Below, piece by piece: positions 16,606-25,020 of a DNA stretch of 64,000 bases. The stretch spans positions 5,022,001 through 5,086,000 of the forward strand of contig NZ_CP107989.1 in NCBI RefSeq assembly GCF_041435015.1, written 5' to 3'. This DNA is from Streptomyces canus (GTDB lineage Bacteria > Actinomycetota > Actinomycetes > Streptomycetales > Streptomycetaceae). Position 1 is the first letter of the stretch, and each line of letters opens with the position of its first letter. Both the position numbers and the translations under genes were made by a program. Below the pieces are notes generated by a model. That model did not search any database. It was not told the origin of the DNA and worked only from the letters and a program-made list of their open reading frames with translations.

Positions 16606-17379
16606 ATGTTCAAGGCACTCAAGAGCGGCCGGAAGTCCCGCCTCGGCCAGGCCGCCCTCGTCGCCGGCAGCGTCGCCGCCCTCACCGTCGGCCTGACGGG
16701 CAGCGCGAACGCCGCCGTCCTGAACCCGCTGCCGTGGACCGGCAGCACGTTCCAGAACAAGTACATGCCGTACTTCGACTACGACTCGGACAGCTGCTTC
16801 CCGGCGGCGGCGGTCGACGCGAACGGCAACGTCAACGGCGGCCTCAACAACAGCGGATCGATCACCGGCGGCTGCCGGTCCGAACACCTCGGCAAGGCCA
16901 ACACGTACGCGCAGTCGCTGTGCGAGAACGGCTGGTGCGCCTACGCCTACACGCTGTACTTCGAGAAGGACCAGACGCTGAACGGCGCCGACGCCTTCGG
17001 GCACCGCAACGACTGGGAGTCCGTCGTGGTGTTCCAGAAGCAGGGCGAGGAGAAGCCGCGCTACCTGGCCGCCTCCCGGCACGGTGGCTACAGCACCCAC
17101 CCGATCAACGAGGTGCCGATGAACGGCAACCACGTCGAGATCGTCTACCACAAGGACGGCGCGAGCACCCACGCGTTCCGCTTCGCGAAGTGGGGCGAGG
17201 TGCCCGAGGCCTGGGGCAACGGCAACTGGGACACCCCCGCCCTGGTCAATTTCGCCGCGCTGAACAGCGACCTCCAGGGCAAGCTGAACGGCGACTGGGG
17301 TCACGCCAACTTCCAGATCGGCAAGAACTTCCTCAGCAACGTGAACAAGGCCCGCCCCTCCGAGGTCCCCGCGTTCTGA
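16606..17379 (+). CDS. Secreted NPP1-family (necrosis-inducing-like) protein
   Basis: 257 aa. A Sec signal peptide ends near Ala-Asn-Ala (about residue 36). The mature part carries the NLP hallmark heptapeptide as GHRNDWE at 132-138; the classic form is GHRHDWE. Paired Cys residues precede it ('SCFPAA', 'GGCRSE', 'LCENGWC'), as in multi-disulphide NLPs. In plant pathogens these bind sphingolipids and permeabilise membranes; the saprophyte role is unknown. It is a single gene with ATG 16606 and its own terminator 19 bases after the stop. Confidence 0.88.
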   Translation: MFKALKSGRKSRLGQAALVAGSVAALTVGLTGSANAAVLNPLPWTGSTFQNKYMPYFDYDSDSCFPAAAVDANGNVNGGLNNSGSITGGCRSEHLGKANTYAQSLCENGWCAYAYTLYFEKDQTLNGADAFGHRNDWESVVVFQKQGEEKPRYLAASRHGGYSTHPINEVPMNGNHVEIVYHKDGASTHAFRFAKWGEVPEAWGNGNWDTPALVNFAALNSDLQGKLNGDWGHANFQIGKNFLSNVNKARPSEVPAF

Positions 17380-17397
17380 CGCCTGGCCTCCCTGAGC

Positions 17398-17438
17398 GCG
17401 GCCGCCGACGCACACTCCCCCCTCGCGTCGGCGGCCGC
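17398..17438 (+). terminator. Terminator after the NPP1 gene
   Basis: GCGGCCGCCGACGC (17398-17411) pairs perfectly with GCGTCGGCGGCCGC (17425-17438) across a C-rich 13-base loop, followed by TTT. Confidence 0.8.
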
Positions 17439-17501
17439 TTTCCGACACCCGGGCAGCCCGGGACGTGGTGGGACCTGCACGCGAGTGACACCCTGGTCGC
17501 C

Positions 17502-18737
17502 ATGACCTCTGCCTCGGCCCGCACCGCCCTGGAGCTCACCGCGGACCTCCCGGTCCCCGACCTCGAGGACTTCTACCGGGACCTGCACCGCCACCCCGAG
17601 CTGTCGTTCGAGGAGCACCGCACGGCGGCCCGGCTCTCCGAGCGGCTGAAGGCGGCCGGTTTCGAGACGGCCGAGGGCGTCGCTGGCACCGGCGTCGTGG
17701 GCCTGCTGCGCAACGGCGACGGGCCGACCGTTCTGCTGCGCGCCGACATGGACGCGCTGCCCGTCGAGGAGCGGACCGGGCTGCCGTACGCCTCGAAGAC
17801 GCCCGGGGTGATGCACGCCTGCGGGCACGACCTGCACGTGACCTGGCTGGCGGGGGCGGCGAAGGCGCTCGCGGACGGCCGGGACGCCTGGTCCGGGACG
17901 CTGCTCCTGGTGGGCCAGCCCGCCGAGGAGGCCGGCGGCGGGGCGGCCGCGATGGTCGCCGCCGGGCTCTACGACCGTGTCCCGCGCCCGGACGTCCTGC
18001 TCGGCCAGCACGCGGTACCGGGCCCGGCGGGCCTGTACGCGCACGTGCCGGGCCTGATCATGTCGGCGACGACGGACGTGGAGATCGTGGTGCACGGCCG
18101 GGGCGGCCACGGCTCGCGCCCCGAGACGACGGTCGACCCGGTCGTGACGGCCGCCTACATCGTCACGCGGCTCCAGACGATCGTCAGCCGGGAGATCAAA
18201 CCGCGTGAGTCGGCCGTGCTGACCGTCGGCCGGATCGAGGCGGGCACGGCCCCGAACATCATCCCCGCCACCGCCCGTATCTCCCTCAACCTGCGCACCC
18301 AGTCCGAGGCGGTCCGGGACCGGATGCTCACCGCGATCCGCCGCATCGCGGAGGGCGAGTGCCATGCCGCGGGCTGCCCGCGCGAACCCGAGGTGACCCT
18401 GGGCGGCTCGTTCCCGGCCACGGTCAACGACCCGGAGACCGACCACCGGATCGCCGCCGTGCACCGCGAGGTCTTCGGCGCCGACACCGTCTTCGACTCC
18501 GGCCCGGCGATGGCCAGCGAGGACTTCTCGAAGCTCGCGCTCGGCGAACTCCCCTACTCCTACTGGTTCGTGACCTGCACGCCGGCCGCCACCTGGGACG
18601 CGGCGCCGGGCGCGGACCTGATGGAGAAGTTCGACGCCGTCCCCAGCAACCACAGCCCGCACTTCGCCCCGGACCTGTCGACGGTGGCGCCGGGGGTACG
18701 GACGCTGGTGTCGGGGGCGCTGGCGTACCTCGTCTGA
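17502..18737 (+). CDS. M20-family amidohydrolase (peptidase/aminoacylase type)
   Basis: 411 aa, cytoplasmic. It has the amidohydrolase/IAA-amino-acid-hydrolase form of the M20 fold: 'DLHRHPELSFEEHRTA' at the N-terminus, metal motifs 'MHACGHDLHV', 'QPAEEAGGGA' and 'LGQHAVPG', and the late 'SEDFSKLA'. The lid/dimer domain includes 'GRGGHGSRPETTVDPV'. Relatives hydrolyse N-acyl amino acids or amide conjugates. ATG 17502 has no obvious ribosome site, so a leaderless start is possible. The start lies after the NPP1 terminator, so it is a separate transcript. Confidence 0.9.
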   Translation: MTSASARTALELTADLPVPDLEDFYRDLHRHPELSFEEHRTAARLSERLKAAGFETAEGVAGTGVVGLLRNGDGPTVLLRADMDALPVEERTGLPYASKTPGVMHACGHDLHVTWLAGAAKALADGRDAWSGTLLLVGQPAEEAGGGAAAMVAAGLYDRVPRPDVLLGQHAVPGPAGLYAHVPGLIMSATTDVEIVVHGRGGHGSRPETTVDPVVTAAYIVTRLQTIVSREIKPRESAVLTVGRIEAGTAPNIIPATARISLNLRTQSEAVRDRMLTAIRRIAEGECHAAGCPREPEVTLGGSFPATVNDPETDHRIAAVHREVFGADTVFDSGPAMASEDFSKLALGELPYSYWFVTCTPAATWDAAPGADLMEKFDAVPSNHSPHFAPDLSTVAPGVRTLVSGALAYLV

Positions 18738-18750
18738 TCGGTGTCGCCCG

Positions 18751-19908
18751 CTAGAACGGTGTGGCCTGCAGCTCCCGCAACTGCTTCTGTACGTTCTCCA
18801 GGGCGCCCGGGCGACGGCCGGGAACGCGGGCGCGCAACTGCGCGAGCAGGGCGCCGAGTTCCTGGGCCCGGGTCTTGTCACGGACCTGCCCCCACTGGTG
18901 GTGGGCGCGGTCCACGGCCTTCTCCACGGTCGGCGCATCCGGGCTCTGGCCTGCGGTCAGCCGCGTCTCCGCCACGGTCAGCCAGATCCGGCAGCTGCGC
19001 GCCGAGTCCCGCGCGAACATCGCCAGGTCCGCCCGCACCTCCGACCAGTGCAGGGCCTGCTCGGACGCCACCCCGTGCGCATGCGCGGCGGCCTGCTCGT
19101 GCGCCAGGGCGAGCGCGTCGGCGTCCTGGTGCCGGCCGGCCTGGACTGCGGCGGTGATCTGGACGTGGGGGTCTTCTTGAGGACGGTCGGGTGTCTTCGG
19201 CCGGTCCGGCGTTTGAGGACGAGGCCGTTCAGGCCGATAGGGGGGTCTGGGGGCGAAGCCCCCAGGGACGGCCACCGGGGCAGGCGGCACCGTCAACACG
19301 ATGTCCCCGTAGGCGTCAGGGCCCAGCCGCCCGAACGCCTGCTGGTGCAACTGCTCCACCGGCGGACGCCACCCGCTGCGCAGAATCGTCGCGATCGTCT
19401 TCATGTACGCCGGCACGGCCACCGTGCGCCGGGAGGGCGGCGGCGCGATCCGCCCGAACACCGCGTTGTTGCGCCCGGAGTCGAGTGCGTGCGTCCGCAG
19501 CCAGCCCCACGCCTCCGCGTCGGCGTGCAGGTCGACCAGGAGCGTCGTCGACCCCGGGGAACGCAGCCGGAACTCCTCACGGATCCACTGCCAGGGCAGC
19601 GCGGTGTAGCGCACGGTGGCCGGAGTGGTGCGGGCCAGCGCGAGGTGGGGGAGGTGCTGGCGGCGGTCCAGGGCGAGCTGGCCCGCGATGAAGACGGTGA
19701 GCGGCCCCGGCGTGGCCGCGACGGCGCGCAGCCGGGTCAGGACGGCCTGCGGTTCCAGGGGGTCGGCGAGCTCCACGACATTGGCCGTGTCGGTACCGGA
19801 GAGCACGGCGGGCGGCACGGCCGCGAGGACGGGAAGCACGGACGCCGCGTCCACCAGACGACTCTTGCCCACCGGTGAGGCGGCGAGCAGCAGCACGGTT
19901 CCGGGCAT
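18751..19908 (-). CDS. Conserved hypothetical protein with a degenerate P-loop
   Basis: 385 aa. The N-terminus 'LLLAASPVGKSRLVDAA' resembles a Walker A loop lacking its first Gly, followed by an NTPase-like Rossmann pattern ('PLTVFIAGQLAL', 'STTLLVDLHADAEAWG'). The C-terminal third is helical and charged ('AVDRAHHQWGQVRDKTRAQE'). Between them, about residues 213-245, is a Pro/Arg linker encoded by a REP-like DNA repeat read in frame. ATG 19908 has GGGAGGG upstream. I recognise it only as a type common in Streptomyces; nucleotide binding is a guess. It is convergent with the M20 gene. Confidence 0.7.
   Translation of the reverse strand: MPGTVLLLAASPVGKSRLVDAASVLPVLAAVPPAVLSGTDTANVVELADPLEPQAVLTRLRAVAATPGPLTVFIAGQLALDRRQHLPHLALARTTPATVRYTALPWQWIREEFRLRSPGSTTLLVDLHADAEAWGWLRTHALDSGRNNAVFGRIAPPPSRRTVAVPAYMKTIATILRSGWRPPVEQLHQQAFGRLGPDAYGDIVLTVPPAPVAVPGGFAPRPPYRPERPRPQTPDRPKTPDRPQEDPHVQITAAVQAGRHQDADALALAHEQAAAHAHGVASEQALHWSEVRADLAMFARDSARSCRIWLTVAETRLTAGQSPDAPTVEKAVDRAHHQWGQVRDKTRAQELGALLAQLRARVPGRRPGALENVQKQLRELQATPF
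19196..19270. repeat. REP-like dispersed repeat inside a coding sequence
   Basis: The stretch reads like the Streptomyces intergenic repeat with the core CCGGCGTTTGAGGACGAGGC followed by the short hairpin CTGGGGGC-GAA-GCCCCCAG (19247-19265). I recognise the pattern from memory. Here it is retained in frame and codes for a Pro/Arg-rich linker. Confidence 0.65.
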
Positions 19909-20132
19909 CGGTCCCTCCCCATCCCCCGTCGATCACTTACGGCAGCACGGTAACCGCTGCGGCTGCGAAGGGGAGTTCCCAGGGCGTCAAACGTCCCTTT
20001 CCTGCCCGCTCGTCGGCCCACGGTCGCGGTGATCGCTGTGAGACTCTCGTCGCCATTCGACTTGCCAGGGCCCCTTCCCAGGTGTGCTCTGGTAGTCGGG
20101 GGTGTATCGGGGGTGGAGAGAGGAGTGCTCTC

Positions 20133-20561
20133 ATGGCTCATGCGGCACCCGCGGGCGGATTCGCCCGGACACCCGATGTCTTCGGCGCCAAGGTGCACAC
20201 GGCCGCCAGGTACGGCGTCCCGGTCGTGCTCGGGCTGGTCTACGGCTTCTGGGCCGCGGCGAACCGCCGTGACGGCGGGCCGATCACCGGCTGGAACGTG
20301 CTGTTCGGCTGTGTCACGGCGATCGTCTTCATCGTCCTGTGCATCGCCGTGGCGACGTTCGCCCCGCTGCTGAAGCGGGAGCTCCACTCGGCCGTGAAGT
20401 CCGGTTTCGCCGGGGCGGCCGTCGGGTTCCTGTACAGCCAGACGGGAGAGAGCGTGCTGCGCTCGACGGCGCTGGGGCTGGCGGTCGCGGCGGGGATCTT
20501 CGTCGTGTTCTTCTACCGCTACTACACGCGCGAGGACGCCGAGGGGAACCGGATCCGTTAG
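20133..20561 (+). CDS. Small integral membrane protein of unknown function
   Basis: 142 aa with about four hydrophobic segments ('VPVVLGLVYGFWAAA', 'VLFGCVTAIVFIVLCIAVAT', 'SGFAGAAVGFLYSQ', 'ALGLAVAAGIFVVFFYRYYT'), a short Ala/Gly/Pro N-terminus and a charged tail. No family recognised. ATG 20133 is supported by GAGAGAGGAG upstream. It is a single gene ended by a strong bidirectional hairpin shared with the convergent SH3 gene. Transport or membrane-stress roles are possible, but nothing in the sequence shows one. Confidence 0.75.
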   Translation: MAHAAPAGGFARTPDVFGAKVHTAARYGVPVVLGLVYGFWAAANRRDGGPITGWNVLFGCVTAIVFIVLCIAVATFAPLLKRELHSAVKSGFAGAAVGFLYSQTGESVLRSTALGLAVAAGIFVVFFYRYYTREDAEGNRIR

Positions 20562-20570
20562 CGGACGCGC

Positions 20571-20603
20571 GTGGACCCCGGCCAGGAAATGGCCGGGGTC
20601 CAC
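20571..20603. terminator. Bidirectional terminator
   Basis: GTGGACCCCGGCCA (20571-20584) and TGGCCGGGGTCCAC (20590-20603) form a perfect 14-bp stem with loop GGAAA between two convergent genes. Confidence 0.85.
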
Positions 20604-20611
20604 GGCTTCCC

Positions 20612-21007
20612 TCATCCCACGTTCTTCCACTGCGGACACGGATCCGCACAGGCCGGCACGGAGCGCCGACCGGTGTCGACGAACGCGGCGCTGACCCAGC
20701 CCCGGGCACCGGTGAACCAGTACCAGTACGGGTTGCCGTTGACGCTCTGTCCGCGGACCATGCACTTCACGCGGTCGTGGCTGCCCGGCGAGAGCCGGGC
20801 GACGACGGCGGAGTGCGTGGTGGGCGCAGACCGCGCGTCGATCGGGGTACGGGAGACGACGGTGCCCCGGATGGGACCGCCGCCGCGATGGCCTTCGGCG
20901 TACGTGGGCGGGGCTGCCGCCGCGAAGGTGCCGGCCGCCGTGACGGTGAGCGTGGTGCCGGTGAGCATGGCCACGGCCAGGGTCCGCAGGCCCGTGGTGG
21001 TGCGCAT
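20612..21007 (-). CDS. Secreted SH3-like domain protein
   Basis: 131 aa. A Sec-type signal peptide ('LAVAMLTGTTLTVTAAGTFA', cleavage near AAA) is followed by one bacterial SH3-like domain: 'RTPIDARSAPTTHSAVVARL' and 'WYWFTGARGWVSAAFVD', with two C-terminal Cys likely in a disulphide. Such domains bind peptidoglycan or other wall polymers. ATG 21007 is preceded by GGAGG; the frame extends upstream, but those residues have no signal-peptide character. It is a lone gene convergent with a membrane protein gene. Confidence 0.8.
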   Translation of the reverse strand: MRTTTGLRTLAVAMLTGTTLTVTAAGTFAAAAPPTYAEGHRGGGPIRGTVVSRTPIDARSAPTTHSAVVARLSPGSHDRVKCMVRGQSVNGNPYWYWFTGARGWVSAAFVDTGRRSVPACADPCPQWKNVG

Positions 21008-21147
21008 GGGTCGGCCTCCTTCTCCCCTGAGCTCCCCCCGGTCTCCCCTGATCCATGAGACACCCGTACGGGTGAACCCTCCACCGGAGGGCGGATTCCC
21101 CAGCTCCACGGCTCGCGCGGCCGCCCGTCGTCGTTTTGCATTGAAGG

Positions 21148-21978
21148 GTGACCTCTCGTGTCCGCGGCGCCCTGTCGGCCGCCCTGATCGCCCTGGCCTG
21201 TCTGCTCGTGCCCTTCGGCGCGGTGGCGGCCTGGGCGGCGTACGGCCTCGCCGACACGGGTCGGTACGTCACGACGATGGCACCGCTCGCCGCCGACCCC
21301 GCCGTGCGGGACAGCGTCGCGGACGCGGTGGAGAGCGAAGTCGGCGAGCCGGTAAGGCCGTTGGTGCGCTCCTTCACCCGGACCCCGGCCTTCGGCACCG
21401 CGTGGGACGAGGGCAACAGAGCCGTCCACCAGGCCGTGTTGAGGGCCGTGCGGGACGGCGGCCACCACGAGGTGACCGTCGACATCGCCCCGATCGCCGC
21501 CCGGGTGGAGCACCGGGTCGCCCTGCCCCGCACCGAGATCGCCGTGCTCCCGGCCTCCCAACTCGACCGCCTCCGGAAGGGCTACGACGTGCTCGAAGTC
21601 GCCGGTTTCTGGCTGCCCGTCACGGCCGCCGTCCTCGCCGCCGTAGGGATCGCGGTCGCCGCCTGCCGCCGCCGCGCCCTCACCGCGACCGCCCTCGGCA
21701 CCGCACTCGGCGGCGCGCTGCTGGGCTTCGCCGTCGCCGTGGGCCGCCGGCTCACCCTCACCGATCTGCCCGACCCGGTGCACCGCCCGGCCGTGGGCGC
21801 CGTCTACGACGCCCTGACCGCCACCCTGCGCACGGTCTCCTGGCTGCTCGTGGCCGTCGGTCTCGCGGTGGCTCTGACCTGCTGGCTCACCGGTCGGTAC
21901 GGCCCGCTGCGAGCCCGGCGAGGGCCCGCAGGGCCCGTTCCAGATCCGGCACAGCAGCCGACGCGAGCCCAAGCCTGA
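21148..21978 (+). CDS. Membrane protein of unknown function, 4 TM with large external loop
   Basis: 276 aa. One N-terminal membrane segment ('LSAALIALACLLVPFGAVAA'), a soluble loop of about 120 residues, then three more helices near 150-250, and an Arg/Pro-rich tail. The topology suggests an extracellular domain held by the membrane. No family is assigned with confidence. GTG 21148 directly abuts GAAGG, so a leaderless start is possible. The last 92 bases overlap the 3' end of the convergent MocR gene, an unusual tail-to-tail arrangement. Confidence 0.75.
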   Translation: MTSRVRGALSAALIALACLLVPFGAVAAWAAYGLADTGRYVTTMAPLAADPAVRDSVADAVESEVGEPVRPLVRSFTRTPAFGTAWDEGNRAVHQAVLRAVRDGGHHEVTVDIAPIAARVEHRVALPRTEIAVLPASQLDRLRKGYDVLEVAGFWLPVTAAVLAAVGIAVAACRRRALTATALGTALGGALLGFAVAVGRRLTLTDLPDPVHRPAVGAVYDALTATLRTVSWLLVAVGLAVALTCWLTGRYGPLRARRGPAGPVPDPAQQPTRAQA

Positions 21979-23215
21979 CCGCGTCCGGGGTGCGGTTGGG
22001 GTCGACGGCGAAGGAGGGCCCGGGCGCGAGAGCGATACCGAGCGCCGCGGCGGCGGCCGTGAAGGTGTCGGCCCGCCAGGGGGCCGGGAGGTGCCACCAG
22101 GCGTAGTACGCGCGCGGATCGGACCGTACGGCGAACCCCGCGAGGCACTCGGCCAGCACCCGCTGTCTGCGCGCCGCATCGGCCCGCTTCGCCTCGACCA
22201 GCCGCGCCACGGTCCCGTCCACCGTCCACCGCACCCCCGCCTCCAGCGCGAACCGCCCCGCACTCCACCCACCGGAACGGACGGCGTCCGCCACCGCGTC
22301 CACCCGCTTTTCCGGTACGACGAGAAAGCCGACGGTGAGCCCGGGCGCGACCCGCTTGGAGAGACCGTCGACGACGTGGGTGAGGGCGGGGGCGAGGGCG
22401 GCGAGCGGGTCGTCGTTCTCCGCGAGGAACGACCAGATGCGGTCCTCCACGACCGGAAGGTCCAAGTCGCTCACAGCCAGGGCGAGTTGGCGTCTGCGCT
22501 CGCCACTGGTCGTCACGGACGTCGGATTGTGCAGGGTCGGCTGCACATAGAGGGCCGACAGGGGCGCCGTGCGATGGGCGGCGGCCACCGACTCGGGGCG
22601 CAGGCCCTCCTCGTCCGTGGCCAGCGGCACCAGCGTGATGCCGAGCCGGACCGCGATCTCCTTGACCACGGGATACGTCAGCTCCTCGACCCCGACCCGG
22701 CCGCCCGGCCGCACCAGGGAGGCGAGGGCGGCGGCGACGGACTGGCGGGCGTTGCCCGTGAAGAGGATCCGGGACGGGTCGGGGCGCCAGCCCCGCGTGG
22801 CGAGGAGGGCGGCGACGGCCTCGCGGGCGGCCGGTGTGCCGGTGGCGGCGGCCGGGCGGAGGGCCTCGGTCAGGACGTCGGGGCGCAGCAGGGGCGCGAG
22901 AGCGTCGGCGAGAAGCTCGGACTGCCCTTCGGCGGACGGGTAGGTGAGCTCCAGGTTGACGGGGGTCCCCGCGTCCTCGATGAGCCCCCGGCCGGGCCGC
23001 ACCGGCGCGGTGGCCCTCACGAAGGTGCCGCGGCCCACCTCCCCGACGACCAGTCCGCGCCGTACGAGTTCGCCGTACGCCCGCTCCGCCGTCGACGCGG
23101 CGATCCCGTGCCGGCGGGCGAACTTCCGCTGCGGGGGCAGGCGTTCGCCCGGCCGGAGCCGTCCGGTGGCGATGTCGGCGGCTATGCGGTCGGCGATACG
23201 GCGGTAGTCGTGCAC
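21887..23215 (-). CDS. MocR-type (GntR-aminotransferase) transcriptional regulator
   Basis: 442 aa. An N-terminal GntR winged helix ('IADRIAADIATGRLRPGERL', 'GIAASTAERAYGELVRRGLV') is fused to a fold-type I aminotransferase domain. The PLP-lysine region is recognisable as 'VVDGLSKRVAPGLTVGF' and the substrate region as 'YVQPTLHNPTSVT'. MocR proteins usually use PLP or an amino compound as effector. GTG 23215 is chosen for AGGGGG upstream. The gene is divergent from an alpha/beta hydrolase across 75 bp that carry an 11-bp direct repeat, the typical MocR operator layout, so the hydrolase is its likely target. Confidence 0.9.
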   Translation of the reverse strand: MHDYRRIADRIAADIATGRLRPGERLPPQRKFARRHGIAASTAERAYGELVRRGLVVGEVGRGTFVRATAPVRPGRGLIEDAGTPVNLELTYPSAEGQSELLADALAPLLRPDVLTEALRPAAATGTPAAREAVAALLATRGWRPDPSRILFTGNARQSVAAALASLVRPGGRVGVEELTYPVVKEIAVRLGITLVPLATDEEGLRPESVAAAHRTAPLSALYVQPTLHNPTSVTTSGERRRQLALAVSDLDLPVVEDRIWSFLAENDDPLAALAPALTHVVDGLSKRVAPGLTVGFLVVPEKRVDAVADAVRSGGWSAGRFALEAGVRWTVDGTVARLVEAKRADAARRQRVLAECLAGFAVRSDPRAYYAWWHLPAPWRADTFTAAAAALGIALAPGPSFAVDPNRTPDAVRLGLASAAVPDLERALRALAGLAAGRTDR

Positions 23216-23229
23216 CAGAACCCCCTGTG

Positions 23230-23263
23230 ATTGCACTGAGGGCAAAGATTTTATTGCACCGAG
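23230..23263. promoter_or_regulatory. Direct repeats, probable MocR operator
   Basis: ATTGCACTGAG (23230-23240) and ATTGCACCGAG (23253-23263) repeat 23 bp apart, about two helical turns, in the divergent promoter region. MocR regulators commonly bind such spaced direct repeats. Confidence 0.65.
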
Positions 23264-23290
23264 AAGTCGGGCCGACCTAGGGTCGGCGTC

Positions 23291-24037
23291 ATGACGGCGA
23301 TCCCCCTGGTCCTGGTCCACGGCCACCCCTTCGACCACACCATGTGGCGTCCGCAGATCGAGGCGTTCTCCGCCTCCCGCCGCGTGGTCGCCCCCGACCT
23401 GCGCGGCTACGGCGCCGCGGTACCGCCCGCGCCGGTCGAGCGCTTCGAGCGGTTCGCCCAGGACATCGAGGCGCTGCTCGACGAACTGGACGTCACGGCG
23501 TGCGTGCTGGCCGGCCTGTCCATGGGCGGCCAGATCGCCATGGACTGCTACCGGCTCTTTCCCGAGCGGATCCGGGGGCTGGTCCTCGCCGACACCTTCC
23601 CGGCGGCGGAGACCCCTGAGGGCGTGCGGGTCCGGCACGCGACGGCGGACCGGTTGCTGCGCGAGGGCATGCGCGGGTACGCCGACGAGGTGCTGGAGAA
23701 GATGGTCGCGCCGTACGCCTCCCCCGAGGTCAAGGCCCACGTCCACCGCATGATGACGGCCACCCGGCCGGAGTCCGCCGCGGCGGCCCTGCGCGCCCGC
23801 GCCGCCCGCCCCGACTACCGCGAGCTGCTGACCCGCGTCACCGTCCCGGCGCTGGTGGCCGTGGGCGCCGACGACACCTACACACCGGTCGCCGACGCGC
23901 GGGCCATGCACGCGGCGCTCCCGGAGTCGCAACTGCACGTCTTCGAGGGGGCGGCGCACCTGCCCAACCTGGAACGGGCGGGGGAGTTCAACACCGTGCT
24001 CGGGGAGTTCCTGGCGAAGGTCGACGCCCGCTCGTAG
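23291..24037 (+). CDS. Alpha/beta hydrolase
   Basis: 248 aa, cytoplasmic. Oxyanion-hole motif 'HGHPFDHTMW' near residue 10, nucleophile elbow GLSMGG (Ser near 80), acid 'VGADDTYTPVADA' and catalytic His in 'EGAAHLPNLE'. The cap region is short. The fold covers esterases, lactonases and 3-oxoadipate enol-lactonase-like enzymes, the last of which it resembles in size. Substrate unknown. ATG 23291. It is divergent from a MocR regulator, which suggests control by an amine or PLP-related signal; the next gene starts only 10 bases downstream and is probably co-transcribed. Confidence 0.9.
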   Translation: MTAIPLVLVHGHPFDHTMWRPQIEAFSASRRVVAPDLRGYGAAVPPAPVERFERFAQDIEALLDELDVTACVLAGLSMGGQIAMDCYRLFPERIRGLVLADTFPAAETPEGVRVRHATADRLLREGMRGYADEVLEKMVAPYASPEVKAHVHRMMTATRPESAAAALRARAARPDYRELLTRVTVPALVAVGADDTYTPVADARAMHAALPESQLHVFEGAAHLPNLERAGEFNTVLGEFLAKVDARS

Positions 24038-24047
24038 GCTCGGGACG

Positions 24048-24998
24048 GTGACCCGCCGAAGGCTCGGTATCTCGACCGCCGCCCTGCTCTTCGCCGCCGT
24101 GAGCGTGATCCTGGGGTGCCGGCTCGCCGACACGGACGGCATCACCCCCGTCCCGCAGCTCCTCGCCTTCCTCCCGTGGCTGCTCGCGCCCGCAGGAGCG
24201 GGCCTGGCCCTCACCCTGCTCACCCGGTGGTGGCCCGGGACGATCTGGGCGGGCGTGATCCTCGGACTGCTGGCGTGGTTCCTCGCCCCGTACGGGCAGG
24301 GTGGCGAGCCGGACGGGCGGGTGCTCGCCTCCTTCCGCGTCCTGACCTCGAACGTCGAGTTCGGACGGGCCACCGACGCCCTCACCGCCGCGGTCCACGA
24401 GGAGAGACCGGACGTCGTGTTCGTGGAGGAGTGCGACTACGGCTGCTCGGCGGCACTGCGGCGGTCCCTGTCCGTGGACTACCCGTACCGGCAGTCCGTG
24501 GAGGGCGCCGGCTCGACGGGGTCCGTCGTCCTCAGCCGCTTCCCCCTGAAGCCCGCCGCCGGGATCCCGGGGAGCACCATGGGCATGCCCGGGGCCGTCG
24601 CCGACGTGCGCGGTCACGCCGTACGGCTGCAACTAGCGCACCCGATGCCCCCACTGCCGGGCCAACTCGACCTGTGGCGGCAGGAGTTGGACAGGCTGCG
24701 CGACTTCGCCGCCTCCCTGGGCGGCACCCCGACCGTCCTGGCCGGCGACTTCAACGCCTCCCAGGACCATGCGGCCTTCCGCGCGATCCTCGACACCGGG
24801 CTGCGCGACGCGGCCCGCCTCGCCGGCTCCGGCCGCACGCCCACCTGGCCGGCCCGCACCGCCCCGGCGATCGGCGCGCAGATCGACCACGTGCTGGTGT
24901 CGGAGGACTTCTCGGCGAGCGACGCCCACTTCCTGGACCTGGCGGACACCGACCACCGTGCCCTGCTGGTGGACATCGCACTCCACGGGCACGGTTGA
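24048..24998 (+). CDS. Membrane-anchored endonuclease/exonuclease/phosphatase-fold protein
   Basis: 316 aa. Three N-terminal membrane helices (about residues 5-85) are followed by an EEP (DNase I-like) domain. Its motifs are 'RVLTSNVEFGRAT', 'PDVVFVEECD', 'GDFNASQDHAAF', 'IDHVLVSEDF' and 'DTDHRALLVDI', which contain the metal- and phosphate-binding Asn, Glu, Asp and His. The same layout occurs in many Streptomyces membrane EEP proteins, which probably act on phosphoesters outside the membrane. GTG 24048 lies 10 bases after the hydrolase stop, suggesting an operon. Confidence 0.88.
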   Translation: MTRRRLGISTAALLFAAVSVILGCRLADTDGITPVPQLLAFLPWLLAPAGAGLALTLLTRWWPGTIWAGVILGLLAWFLAPYGQGGEPDGRVLASFRVLTSNVEFGRATDALTAAVHEERPDVVFVEECDYGCSAALRRSLSVDYPYRQSVEGAGSTGSVVLSRFPLKPAAGIPGSTMGMPGAVADVRGHAVRLQLAHPMPPLPGQLDLWRQELDRLRDFAASLGGTPTVLAGDFNASQDHAAFRAILDTGLRDAARLAGSGRTPTWPARTAPAIGAQIDHVLVSEDFSASDAHFLDLADTDHRALLVDIALHGHG

Positions 24999-25020
24999 CC
25001 TGGGTGTTCATAATGGCCGC

